Origin: an uncultured Alistipes sp.
GTDB taxonomy: Bacteria; Bacteroidota; Bacteroidia; Bacteroidales; Rikenellaceae
Reading direction: 5' to 3'
Length of the DNA: 37,823 nucleotides
Assembly: GCA_900552955.1 (NCBI GenBank)
Contig: USBO01000003.1
Location: forward strand, 1 to 37,823
In this document: in pieces, positions 7,844 to 15,446 of the stretch
How positions within the stretch are numbered: the first letter of the stretch is position 1
How the letters are laid out: every line of letters starts with the position of its first letter
The notes under the pieces: generated by a model
The model's input: only the letters and a program-made list of their open reading frames with translations
What the model was told of the DNA's origin: nothing
Databases searched by the model: none
Made by a program: the position numbers and the translations under genes

Positions 7844-8353
7844 ATGCAAACCACTGTCAAACTCCACTCGCCGGGCTACGGCGAAGCGAAAACCTATCTG
7901 GCCGCCGCGCTCTTCGTCGCGGGCAACATCGCTCTGCCGCAACTCTTCCACACGATGCGGCTGGGCGGGCCGACATGGCTGCCGATCTACTTCTTCACAC
8001 TGGTGGCCGCCTACAAGTACGGCTGGCGCACGGGTCTGCTCACGGCACTCGCCTCGCCCGCGGCCAACGCGCTGCTCTACGGGATGCCGGCCGCCGCAGC
8101 GCTGCCCGCCATCCTGCTCAAATCGGTGCTGCTGGCCGGCGCCGCAAGCTATGCCGCCGCCCGCTACCGTCGCGCGTCGCTCGGACTGCTGACCGCCGTC
8201 GTGCTCTTCTATCAGACGGTCGGAACGCTGGGCGAGTGGGCGCTCGCCGGATCGTTCCACGCCGCCGCTCAGGACTTCCGCATCGGCCTGCCGGGGATGC
8301 TGCTCCAGATCTTCGGCGGCTGGGCATTCATCAACTTCGCAATCCGCAAATAG
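7844..8353 (+). CDS. ECF transporter S-component-like membrane protein
   Basis: A 169-residue hydrophobic protein with about five or six membrane segments. It resembles substrate-binding S-components of energy-coupling factor transporters, with WLPIYFFTLVAAYKYGWRTG in the middle and a short polar tail. S-components bind a vitamin, cofactor precursor or metal and need the shared EcfA/EcfT module, which is not in this window. It lies 25 nt after the DUF1893 gene and 2 nt before the next reductase, so it is part of the operon. The transported compound cannot be read from the sequence. It might supply a cofactor for, or a substrate of, the neighbouring reductases; this is inference. Confidence 0.75.
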   Translation: MQTTVKLHSPGYGEAKTYLAAALFVAGNIALPQLFHTMRLGGPTWLPIYFFTLVAAYKYGWRTGLLTALASPAANALLYGMPAAAALPAILLKSVLLAGAASYAAARYRRASLGLLTAVVLFYQTVGTLGEWALAGSFHAAAQDFRIGLPGMLLQIFGGWAFINFAIRK

Positions 8354-8355
8354 CT

Positions 8356-9480
8356 ATGGCACATAAACTTGGATTCGGATGCATGCGGCTGCCGCTGGCC
8401 GAGGCCGGCAACTTCGCGGCGGTGGACATCGCCGAGGTCGAGCGCATGGTCGACGCCTTCCTCGAACGAGGCTTCACCTACTTCGACACGGCCTACATGT
8501 ACCACGACTTCCGCTCGGAGGAGGTCGTACGCCGCGCGCTCGTCGAGCGGCATCCGCGCCACAGCTTCACGCTGGCCTCGAAGCTGCCGACGATGTTCCT
8601 CAAGACCGAGGCGGATCAGCAGCGCATCTTCGACGAACAGCTCGCCAAGTGCGGCGTCGACTACTTCGACTACTACCTGCTGCACAGCCTCAACGGCACC
8701 AACTACCGCACCGCCCAACGGCTGGACAGCTTCGACTTCGCCGCCCGCATGAAGGCCGAAGGGCGCATCCGCCACGTCGGGTTCTCGTTCCACGACAGCG
8801 CCGAGCTGCTCGACGAGATCCTCGCGGCGCACCCCGAGACGGAGTTCGTGCAGTTGCAGATCAACTACCTCGACTGGGACAACGCCAGCATCCAGTCGCA
8901 CCGCTGCTACGACGTGGCGCGCCGGCACGGCAAGCCCGTCATCGTGATGGAGCCCGTCAAGGGCGGATCGCTGGCGCAGGTGCCGCCCGCGGCCGAACGG
9001 ATCTTCCGCGAGGTGCATCCCGACCGCTCGACAGCCTCGTGGGCGATCCGCTATGCAGCCAGTCTCGACGGGGTGATGATGGTGCTCAGCGGCATGTCGT
9101 CGATGGAGCAACTGCTCGACAACACGGAGTTCATGCGCGACTTCCGGCCCCTCGACCAACGCGAACGCGACGCGGTGGCCGCCGCCGTCGGGATCATCAA
9201 CGATTCGATCGCCATCCCCTGCACGGCATGCCGCTACTGCGTGGAAGGGTGTCCGCAGCGGATCGCCATCCCCGACTGCTTCGCGCTCTACAACGCCGAC
9301 CGCCAGTCGGTCAACCACATCTTCTCGATCCAGCAGGCCTACTACGACAACCTGACGCAGACGCACGGCCGTGCGTCGGAGTGCATCGGCTGCCGCAAGT
9401 GCGAGCGGATCTGTCCGCAGCATCTGCCGATCGTCGACGACCTCAAGCGGGTCGCGGAGACGTTCGAGAAGACCCGCTGA
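8356..9480 (+). CDS. Cytosolic aldo/keto reductase-ferredoxin
   Basis: A 374-residue paralogue of the exported reductase at 5918, but it begins directly with the barrel (MAHKLGFGCMRLP) and has no signal, so it should be cytosolic. Likely catalytic residues are D44 and Y47 or Y49 (YFDTAYMY), K76 (LASKLPT) and H110 (YYLLH). The ferredoxin tail has CTACRYCVEGC (289-299) and CIGCRKCERIC (343-353), enough for two [4Fe-4S] clusters. It starts 2 nt after the ECF gene, in tight operon spacing, and ends at the hairpin of 9512-9541. Having reductases for both sides of the membrane in one operon is unusual. The substrate is unknown. Confidence 0.88.
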   Translation: MAHKLGFGCMRLPLAEAGNFAAVDIAEVERMVDAFLERGFTYFDTAYMYHDFRSEEVVRRALVERHPRHSFTLASKLPTMFLKTEADQQRIFDEQLAKCGVDYFDYYLLHSLNGTNYRTAQRLDSFDFAARMKAEGRIRHVGFSFHDSAELLDEILAAHPETEFVQLQINYLDWDNASIQSHRCYDVARRHGKPVIVMEPVKGGSLAQVPPAAERIFREVHPDRSTASWAIRYAASLDGVMMVLSGMSSMEQLLDNTEFMRDFRPLDQRERDAVAAAVGIINDSIAIPCTACRYCVEGCPQRIAIPDCFALYNADRQSVNHIFSIQQAYYDNLTQTHGRASECIGCRKCERICPQHLPIVDDLKRVAETFEKTR

Positions 9481-9511
9481 GCGGATCGGCACCGTACGGA
9501 CGAGTGCCCCA

Positions 9512-9541
9512 CCCGCGTCGGACATGTCTGTCCGGCGCGGG
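9512..9541 (+). terminator. Terminator of the redox cluster
   Basis: A 12-bp stem (CCCGCGTCGGAC at 9512-9523 with 9530-9541, one T-G pair) and a 6-nt loop, followed by TTTCG. It lies 31 nt after the last reductase stop. Confidence 0.75.
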
Positions 9542-9568
9542 TTTCGTGCAAACGGGACACCCGATCCA

Positions 9569-9598
9569 TTGCCGGTACGGAAGAAACGATTACCTTTG
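9569..9598 (+). promoter_or_regulatory. Promoter of the MFS gene
   Basis: TTG (9569-9571), a 19-nt gap, then TACCTTTG (9591-9598). The leader before the ATG at 9656 is about 50 nt. Confidence 0.65.
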
Positions 9599-9655
9599 CG
9601 GCACCGTCGCAGCGGAGAGCGCCCCTCCGGCCCCTCCCCGACGCCCCGGACAACG

Positions 9656-10864
9656 ATGAACCCGCCCGCCCGAAACCGCGCCGCAGCGCAGCCCGAACCC
9701 GCAGGGACGGTCTACCCGATCCTGCTGCTGGTCAGCGTCACCCACCTGCTCAACGACATGATGCAGTCGGTGATTCCGGCCCTCTACCCGCTGCTCAAGG
9801 AGAAATTCGGCTTCACATTCGCCCAGATCGGCCTCATCACGCTCGTCTTCCAACTGGCCTCCTCCATCCTGCAACCCCTCGTCGGCCGCTACGCCGACCG
9901 GCACCCGCAGCCCTACTCGCTCACGGCGGGGATGTGCTTCACGCTGCTGGGGCTGCTCGCGCTGGCCTTCGCTTCGGGATTCGTGCCGCTGCTCGCCGCC
10001 GTGGCGCTCATCGGCTGGGGATCGTCGATCTTCCATCCCGAATCGTCGCGCGTGGCGCAGCTCGCAGCGGGCGGCCGCAAGGGATTGGCGCAGTCGATCT
10101 TCCAGGTGGGCGGCAACGCAGGCAGCGCCTTCGGGCCGCTGCTGGCGGCGCTCGTCGTCATCCCCTACGGACAGCAAGCCATCGTATGGTTTCTGCCTGC
10201 GGCCCTGCTGGCCATCGTCATCCTGCTGCGCATCGGCGACTGGTATCAGCGACAGCTGACCGTCGGCGAGGCGGCGGCCTCCGGCACCGGCGCACCGCAG
10301 CTCCCGCAGCGGAAAATCCGCCGCGCGCTGCTGATTCTCACCGCATTGGTCTTCTCGAAATACTTCTACATCGCCTGCATGACCAATTACTTCACCTTCT
10401 TCCTGATCGGCAAATTCGCCTTCACGGTGACCGAGGCGCAGTACTGCCTCTTCGCCTTCCTCGCCGCATCGGCCGTCGGCACGGTCGCCGGCGGGCCGCT
10501 GGGCGACCGCTTCGGCCGCAAATACGTCATCTGGGGGTCGATTCTCGGTGCCGCACCCTTCGCGCTGCTGCTGCCCTACGCCGGCCCGGGCGGCACGGTG
10601 GCGCTGGCCGCCCTCGTCGGGCTCATCATCTCGTCGGCTTTCTCGGCCATCGTGGTCTACGCCACCGAGCTCATGCCGGGTCGGGTGGGGATGATCGCCG
10701 GCCTCTTCTTCGGGCTGATGTTCGGACTGGGCGGGCTGGGATCGGCCTTCTTCGGCTGGCTGGCCGACCGCACCAGCATCGAATTCATCTTCCGCATCAG
10801 CGCCCTGCTGCCGCTGCTGGGCATCGTCGCCGGCCTGCTGCCCGATGTCGAACGCCGACGATAG
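9656..10864 (+). CDS. MFS transporter, fosmidomycin-resistance (Fsr)-like
   Basis: A 402-residue inner-membrane transporter with about twelve hydrophobic segments and the HLLNDMMQSVIPALYPLLK start typical of the Fsr-like branch of the major facilitator superfamily. Motif-A-like GRYADRHPQ follows the second helix and GDRFGRK opens the second half. Family members are drug/H+ antiporters that export fosmidomycin-like or other small compounds, but the natural substrate is usually unknown. It has its own promoter (9569-9598), and ogt follows after 26 nt, so the two are probably co-transcribed. Nothing in the sequence shows what is exported. Confidence 0.87.
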   Translation: MNPPARNRAAAQPEPAGTVYPILLLVSVTHLLNDMMQSVIPALYPLLKEKFGFTFAQIGLITLVFQLASSILQPLVGRYADRHPQPYSLTAGMCFTLLGLLALAFASGFVPLLAAVALIGWGSSIFHPESSRVAQLAAGGRKGLAQSIFQVGGNAGSAFGPLLAALVVIPYGQQAIVWFLPAALLAIVILLRIGDWYQRQLTVGEAAASGTGAPQLPQRKIRRALLILTALVFSKYFYIACMTNYFTFFLIGKFAFTVTEAQYCLFAFLAASAVGTVAGGPLGDRFGRKYVIWGSILGAAPFALLLPYAGPGGTVALAALVGLIISSAFSAIVVYATELMPGRVGMIAGLFFGLMFGLGGLGSAFFGWLADRTSIEFIFRISALLPLLGIVAGLLPDVERRR

Positions 10865-10890
10865 GAGATCACCTCGCAAAGAACCGGACA

Positions 10891-11409
10891 ATGCACTATA
10901 CGCACACCTACCGCTCGCCGCTCGGCACGATCGTGATGGCCTCCGACGGCGAAAGTCTGACGGGCCTCTGGTTCGAAGGACAGAGGTATTTCGCCGCGAC
11001 GCTCGACGCACCGTCCGAAGAGAGGCCGCTGCCGGTTTTCGCGCAGACGGAACGGTGGCTGGACCGCTATTTCCGCGGCGAAGACCCGGGGCCCGTACCT
11101 CCGCTGCACCTGCAAGGCACGCCCTTCCGGCAGGCCGTATGGGAGCTTCTGCGGCGGATTCCTTACGGCCGGACAACCACCTACGGCGCGCTCTCCCGCG
11201 AAATCGCCCGCCGGCAGGGGCTCGCAAGCTGCTCGGCGCAGGCCGTGGGAGGCGCCGTGGGGCACAACCCCGTGAGCATTCTCATCCCCTGCCACCGCGT
11301 CGTGGGGAGCGACGGCAGCCTGACGGGCTACGCAGGCGGCATCGAACGCAAGGTACGGCTGCTCACCCTCGAACGCACCGACATGTCGTCGCTGTACGTT
11401 CCCCGTTGA
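10891..11409 (+). CDS. ogt: Methylated-DNA--protein-cysteine methyltransferase
   Basis: A 172-residue DNA repair protein that takes the alkyl group from O6-alkylguanine onto its own cysteine in a single turnover. The active site IPCHRV (132-137, acceptor C134) is intact. The preceding domain has GTPFRQAVWELLRRIPYGRT (76-95) and the DNA-binding helix that follows, and the N-terminal ribonuclease-like domain is present. Length fits the Ogt/MGMT family. It lies 26 nt after the MFS gene. The 3' end is overlapped on the other strand by the out-of-frame end of the neighbouring pseudogene. Confidence 0.95.
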   Translation: MHYTHTYRSPLGTIVMASDGESLTGLWFEGQRYFAATLDAPSEERPLPVFAQTERWLDRYFRGEDPGPVPPLHLQGTPFRQAVWELLRRIPYGRTTTYGALSREIARRQGLASCSAQAVGGAVGHNPVSILIPCHRVVGSDGSLTGYAGGIERKVRLLTLERTDMSSLYVPR

Positions 11410-11430
11410 GACCGCCAGACGCGGCACCCG

Positions 11431-11461
11431 CCCCCGACTCTGCTCGTTGCGGAGTCGGGGG
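11431..11461. terminator. Shared terminator hairpin
   Basis: CCCCCGACTC (11431-11440) pairs with 11452-11461 around an 11-nt loop. It lies between the convergent ends of ogt and the pseudogene and could serve both. Confidence 0.7.
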
Positions 11462-11484
11462 TTGCCGGATCGAATGACCCTGTC

Positions 11485-14400
11485 TCACCTCTGCCACCAA
11501 TGGATCGGGAAGTCGGACGCCGCGCCGAAGCGCCGAAGGCATAGACCGCAGTCGGCGCAGTCTCGCCTTTGACCGCACCGATCTTTTCGACTCCCTGCTC
11601 CGCATCGTCGTGACGCAGGAAATAGCATCCCTCGATCGTCCCGTAACTCTCGCCGCAGACACCGCCCGTGTAACTCATCCCCGCACCGAAGCCGGTCGTC
11701 ACCGCGGCGCTGTTCGAGCAGCTCTCCATGCGGCCGAAGTTGACGCCGCAGACCGCCCCCAGATTGAGCTTACCCTCGATGCTCGCCGAGGCGATCACGA
11801 TGCGCTCGACCCGCCCCTGCGGGCCCACGCACCCGAAAAGTCCGGCGTTGTTGTCGCGCGACACCCGGAGGTTGGCGATGCTGTGGCCGCCGCCGTCGTA
11901 ACGACCCTGGAAGACGGCCTGCGCATCGGGCGTGATATATTGCATTTTCGGGGAGAAGGAGTCGTCGCTGCCGATGGGCGTCCAGTTCAGGCGCTGCGCC
12001 ACGGGCTGACCCGCGAAAGCGGCGTCGCCCAGCAGATCGAGGTCGGACTCCTGCAGATACTCGGCTCCGCGAGCCGCCGCATCCGCATCGGCAGCCATCA
12101 GTCCGGCCACGCTGTTCACCAGACGCCGGCCCTCGGCATCGGTGCGCCATGCCAGCCGGCCCTCGGCGCCGAAGTTGACGGCTTTCGGACTGCGGCTGAA
12201 CAGCTCGGCCGGAACGGAGGTCAGTTTCGTTTTACAGAAGGTTTCGTAAAACGTCTCGACCTCGCCGTTGGCGGCGAAAAGCGCGGCGTCGACCGACTCC
12301 AGCCCCGATTCGGCGAAGGTGCCGTAGAAGGAGACCGCCGCCTCGTTGGCCGCAAAGAGCTTTGCCGGAACGCTCCGCAGCGCTATGCAACCGCGGAAAA
12401 GATTGGAGAAATCCGTCACCCGAGGCATTCGGGCGAAGAATCCTTCGGGCACCTCCTCGAACTGCGCACAGCCCGAGAAGAGACCGTAGACCGTCTCGAC
12501 GTCGGCCAGGAATCCGTGCGGATCGGCCGGCACGGTGCGGATGCCCGTCCCCGTCAGACCGTAGCGCATGCTCGTGAAGCCAAGACCGCCCCACTGGCCG
12601 ATCCCGACGATCGGCCGGCACCGGCTGGCGGGCAGCACGCTCTCCCACTGTTCGTTGCATTCATAGGAGAGTTTTTCGGCCTCGCCCAGCACACGCACAC
12701 GGTAGCTGCCCGCTTCGGGATAGGTGTAAGAGACGTAGTCGGAGTGCGTCTCCGCCGGCCTTTCATAGGTGTCGACCTGCTCCAGCCGGTCGTCCCAGAC
12801 GACCCGAAGCTTCACACTCCCCTTGAAGGGCAGCGCCACGAGGGTATTGGGTTTCGTCGTCTCGATCTCGAAGACCATCGCCGGCTGCCCTTGCGTGACG
12901 ACCAGCTGTGCCGTCGTCGTCACCTTGTCGCCGTCGCACGCTTCGAGCACGACGGTCGCCGAACGTTCGCCCTTCGTGTCGTTAGCCGGTGCCATGAGCT
13001 GCAGCGACCGGCCGTCGCCGGAGGGTTCGGCCTTCAGCCACTCGCCTGCGGCGGAGCGGATTTCGCCGACACGCCATACGGTCTGGTTGGTCATCGCGGC
13101 GAGCGTGCAGTCCCCGCCGTTGTCATAGAACGTCATCTCTTCGCGCTCGACGAAGAGCGCAGGATCCGCTCCCATGCCTTGCTGCACGACGGAGATCGCG
13201 GCGCAGGTCTTGCCGCCCGCGGTGATGCGGACGGTGCCCTCGCGCCTCTCGTCCCGGGCGAACCGGTCGGCGTCGATCTGGAGTCCGGCACCTGCGGGAA
13301 GCACTTCGTACCACGCATCGAGCGATGCGTCGGTCTCGAAACTCCAGTCGAGCGTCGTGGCGACCGTCAGCCGCACGGCGCCGCCTGAAGCGTCGTAGAG
13401 GACGGTCGCCGCATCGCCGTCGTCGGTCACCTGCACGCGCGTGTCGTCGTCCACGTCCGAAAGACGGCGCATCGCCTCGTCGATGCGATAGCCGTTGAGA
13501 TAGCCGCTGAAAGTCTTTCCCGCACCGCGATTGATCGCCTGCGAGAGGTAGGTGCGGTTGGTGCCCAGCAGCTCGGCGAGACGTTCGATCGTCAGATCGT
13601 TCTGGCGGTAGATGCCGCGGGCCATCAACTGCTGTTCGTCCTCGTAGCGGATCCGCAGCTCGTTGATCGAACGCTCGCGCTCGACGTTGAAGATGCTGTC
13701 GGCCTCCGCATGGAAAATCCGGTAGTATTGCAGCGCCCGACGGTAGTCGCCCAGCGCAGCCTCCGCCTCGGAGAGCTCGCGGTAGATACGGTAACGATGC
13801 ACCGTGTTGCTGTTCCTGACCGAGAGCGCCAGTCCGCGCCGGAGGGACGGAATCGCTTCGGCATGCTGTTTCCGGTCGTTGAGGTAGGTGCCGCAGCTCA
13901 GGTAGGCGAAGATACCGGCCGTGACCACGCCGTCGTCTACGTGGCCGAGCACCATGCGATAGTATTTTTCGGCTCGTGCATCGTGGCCCTGCGCATGGAG
14001 GATATTGGCGTAGAGACTGTATATTTCGGTGTGGTAGCCGTATTTGTCGGTCTCGTGGAGGGTCACCTTCAGATATTCGAGCGCACGATCCTGCTGCCCG
14101 AGCTGGTAGTGCATGTAGGCGCAGATCACCGCCCCGCCGAAAGCCAGGTAGTCGAAACCCCGTTCGCAACTGCGGCGATAGACCTCCTCGGCGTACTTCA
14201 GTCCGGCCGGATCGTTGCGCATGCAATAGACGTTGGCCAGGTTGCACTGCGCGGCGAGATTCTCCCGCATGCCCGACTCGCCGCATGCGTAATCCATCGC
14301 CCGAAGGAAGTAGGCGATGCCGCCGCGGTAGTCCATCCCTACGCCGACGGTGTAGATGCCCAACGCATTGCAGATGCGGGCCAGGGCCACCGAGTCGTCG

Positions 14401-14773
14401 ATGCGTTGCGCGCGTTCGAGCGCACGAGTTAGGTAATGCCGCGTGAGAGCAACTGCGACTGCCCGATGAAGAAGTCGGCATAGAGCAGTGCCCGATCATC
14501 GTGCGTCGTCCGGCCCAGGTCGTACAGCCGGGCAATGTAGGGACGAATCGACTCGAAGTCGCTGCGCATCGTATATTGGCTGTAGATCTCGACCAGCAGG
14601 TCGACATTCGACGAGTCGCGCTACAGCCGCTCCAGCATCCCGCCCAGCGAATCGGGAGACAGCGCTGCATGATACTCGATCGGTTCCTGCGCTCCGGCCC
14701 CGTCGGGGAGGCAGGCCAGCAACGCCGACAGCTGGAAACACCGGCAGACGAATGAACCGTTTAAACCTAACAT
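11485..14773 (-). pseudogene. Decayed chimera of TPR/AraC regulator and BACON-GLUG surface protein
   Basis: Reading from ATG 14773: an N-terminal segment, then TPR-like repeats (14390 to about 13725) and the first half of an AraC-type HTH (LAELLGTNRTYLSQAI, near 13570). At about 13440 the frame runs straight into two BACON domains (about 13440-12890), a BspA/DUF285-like region (about 12890-12170) and GLUG motifs (near 11845-11620). The two halves belong to different protein classes: a one-component regulator and a secreted lipoprotein. The second HTH and the surface protein's signal are missing. Lesions: TAG at 14621-14623, a probable 1-nt deletion near 14438 that shifts the frame (old-frame stop at 14429-14431), an apparent loss of the membrane segment expected between TPR and HTH (near 13630), and an 8-bp duplication near the end. 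With that undone, the reading ends ASDFPIHWWQR and stops at 11485-11487. About 1000 codons stay open, so some product is not excluded. Confidence 0.8.
11522..11537. repeat. 8-bp tandem duplication causing a frameshift
   Basis: GCGCCGAA occurs twice in a row (11522-11529 and 11530-11537). Removing one copy restores the minus-strand frame of the surface protein so that it ends in a plausible terminus at 11485-11487. With both copies the frame runs on to 11328, inside the antisense of ogt. Confidence 0.85.
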
Positions 14774-14961
14774 TTCGCAATATTACGAATTTAATTGCGT
14801 AATTCCGTCGAAACGATAGAAAAAACGGACACGAAAACCGTTTTCCGCCCGGGCGCCTGACAGACAGGGATGGATTTGTCAGGATTCGATCGCAACACGT
14901 CGCCGACCAGACTGAGAAAACCCGGTTTCGGTCACTCCTCCCCGCTGCAACAAAAACGGAA

Positions 14962-14990
14962 AGCCTCACATATCGTCGATATGCAAGGCT
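14962..14990 (-). terminator. Terminator of tRNA-Gly
   Basis: A near-perfect inverted repeat (AGCCT...AGGCT, about 13 bp with two G-T pairs). On the minus strand it is followed by TTCCGTTTTTG. It lies 36 nt beyond the tRNA 3' end. Confidence 0.7.
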
Positions 14991-15026
14991 TGCTGTCACG
15001 TATTCGCTCTCACCCGAGCGTCTCTG

Positions 15027-15099
15027 AGCGGAAAACGGGACTCGGACCCGCGACCTCAACCTTGGCAAGGTTGCGCTCTACCAACTGAGCTATTTCCGC
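15027..15099 (-). tRNA. tRNA-Gly(GCC)
   Basis: 73 nt, folding into a full cloverleaf. The acceptor stem GCGGAAA/TTTCCGC is perfect, followed by discriminator T. The D-arm has AGCTCAGTTGGTAGAGC, the anticodon stem CAACC/GGTTG flanks TTGCCAA, giving anticodon GCC, and the T-arm stem is GCGGG/CCCGT. The T-loop reads TCCGAGT, so position 55 is C instead of the near-universal T. CCA is not encoded. It has its own promoter and terminator. Confidence 0.96.
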
Positions 15100-15144
15100 A
15101 ACTTCTGGTATCCGCTGCCTCCTTTTAGGAGCTTTTTGCGACGG

Positions 15145-15175
15145 CAAAGATAAGTCGAAATTTTCATTCTGCAAA
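15145..15175 (-). promoter_or_regulatory. Promoter of tRNA-Gly
   Basis: On the minus strand TTTG (15175-15172), a 19-nt gap and TATCTTTG (15152-15145), about 45 nt before the mature tRNA 5' end. Confidence 0.75.
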
Positions 15176-15404
15176 ATTTTTCCGCAAAAAAATCGTCATC
15201 CGCCCGGGAACTTGCGCACACAAGGCTCGGGGCAGCGAGCGCAACGCGACGTTCGGGCAGCGTCGAAGCCGTTCAGCCACCGCCCTCCTCACCTGCCCCT
15301 GGTCGTCCGACGGCACGCTTCGCCTCGTCGGGCGTCGAAGTCCGGCGGAAAGCAGGCCCACCCGTCACCGCGATGCGACCGGTGCAGTGCCGGCCCGCCC
15401 CACG

Positions 15405-15433
15405 CTCGGGATGCACAGGCCGTGCATCCCGAG
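15405..15433 (-). terminator. Hairpin after beta-hexosaminidase
   Basis: A perfect 12-bp stem (CTCGGGATGCAC with its complement) and 5-nt loop, 14 nt beyond the stop of the hexosaminidase gene. There is no T-run. Confidence 0.6.
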
Positions 15434-15446
15434 TGCAGGCGATCGG

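Larger units (their letters stand above)
15100..15446. other. Intergenic stretch between tRNA-Gly and beta-hexosaminidase
   Basis: 347 nt without a supported gene. It holds the tRNA promoter at its left end and the hairpin of 15405-15433 at its right end. The GC-rich middle has a short cysteine-rich minus-strand reading (15196-15288) but no start codon, so it was not called. Confidence 0.6.

Noticed and set aside
11328..11484. Extension of the chimeric frame over the ogt 3' end
   Set aside because: This stretch is read only because of the 8-bp duplication; its sequence resembles no protein and is antisense to ogt.
15196..15288. Cysteine-rich minus-strand reading ending RCARCPEPCVRKFPGG
   Set aside because: The Cys pattern is suggestive, but there is an in-frame stop just upstream (15289-15291) and no start codon. 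It may be a trace of an old gene, but it cannot be called.
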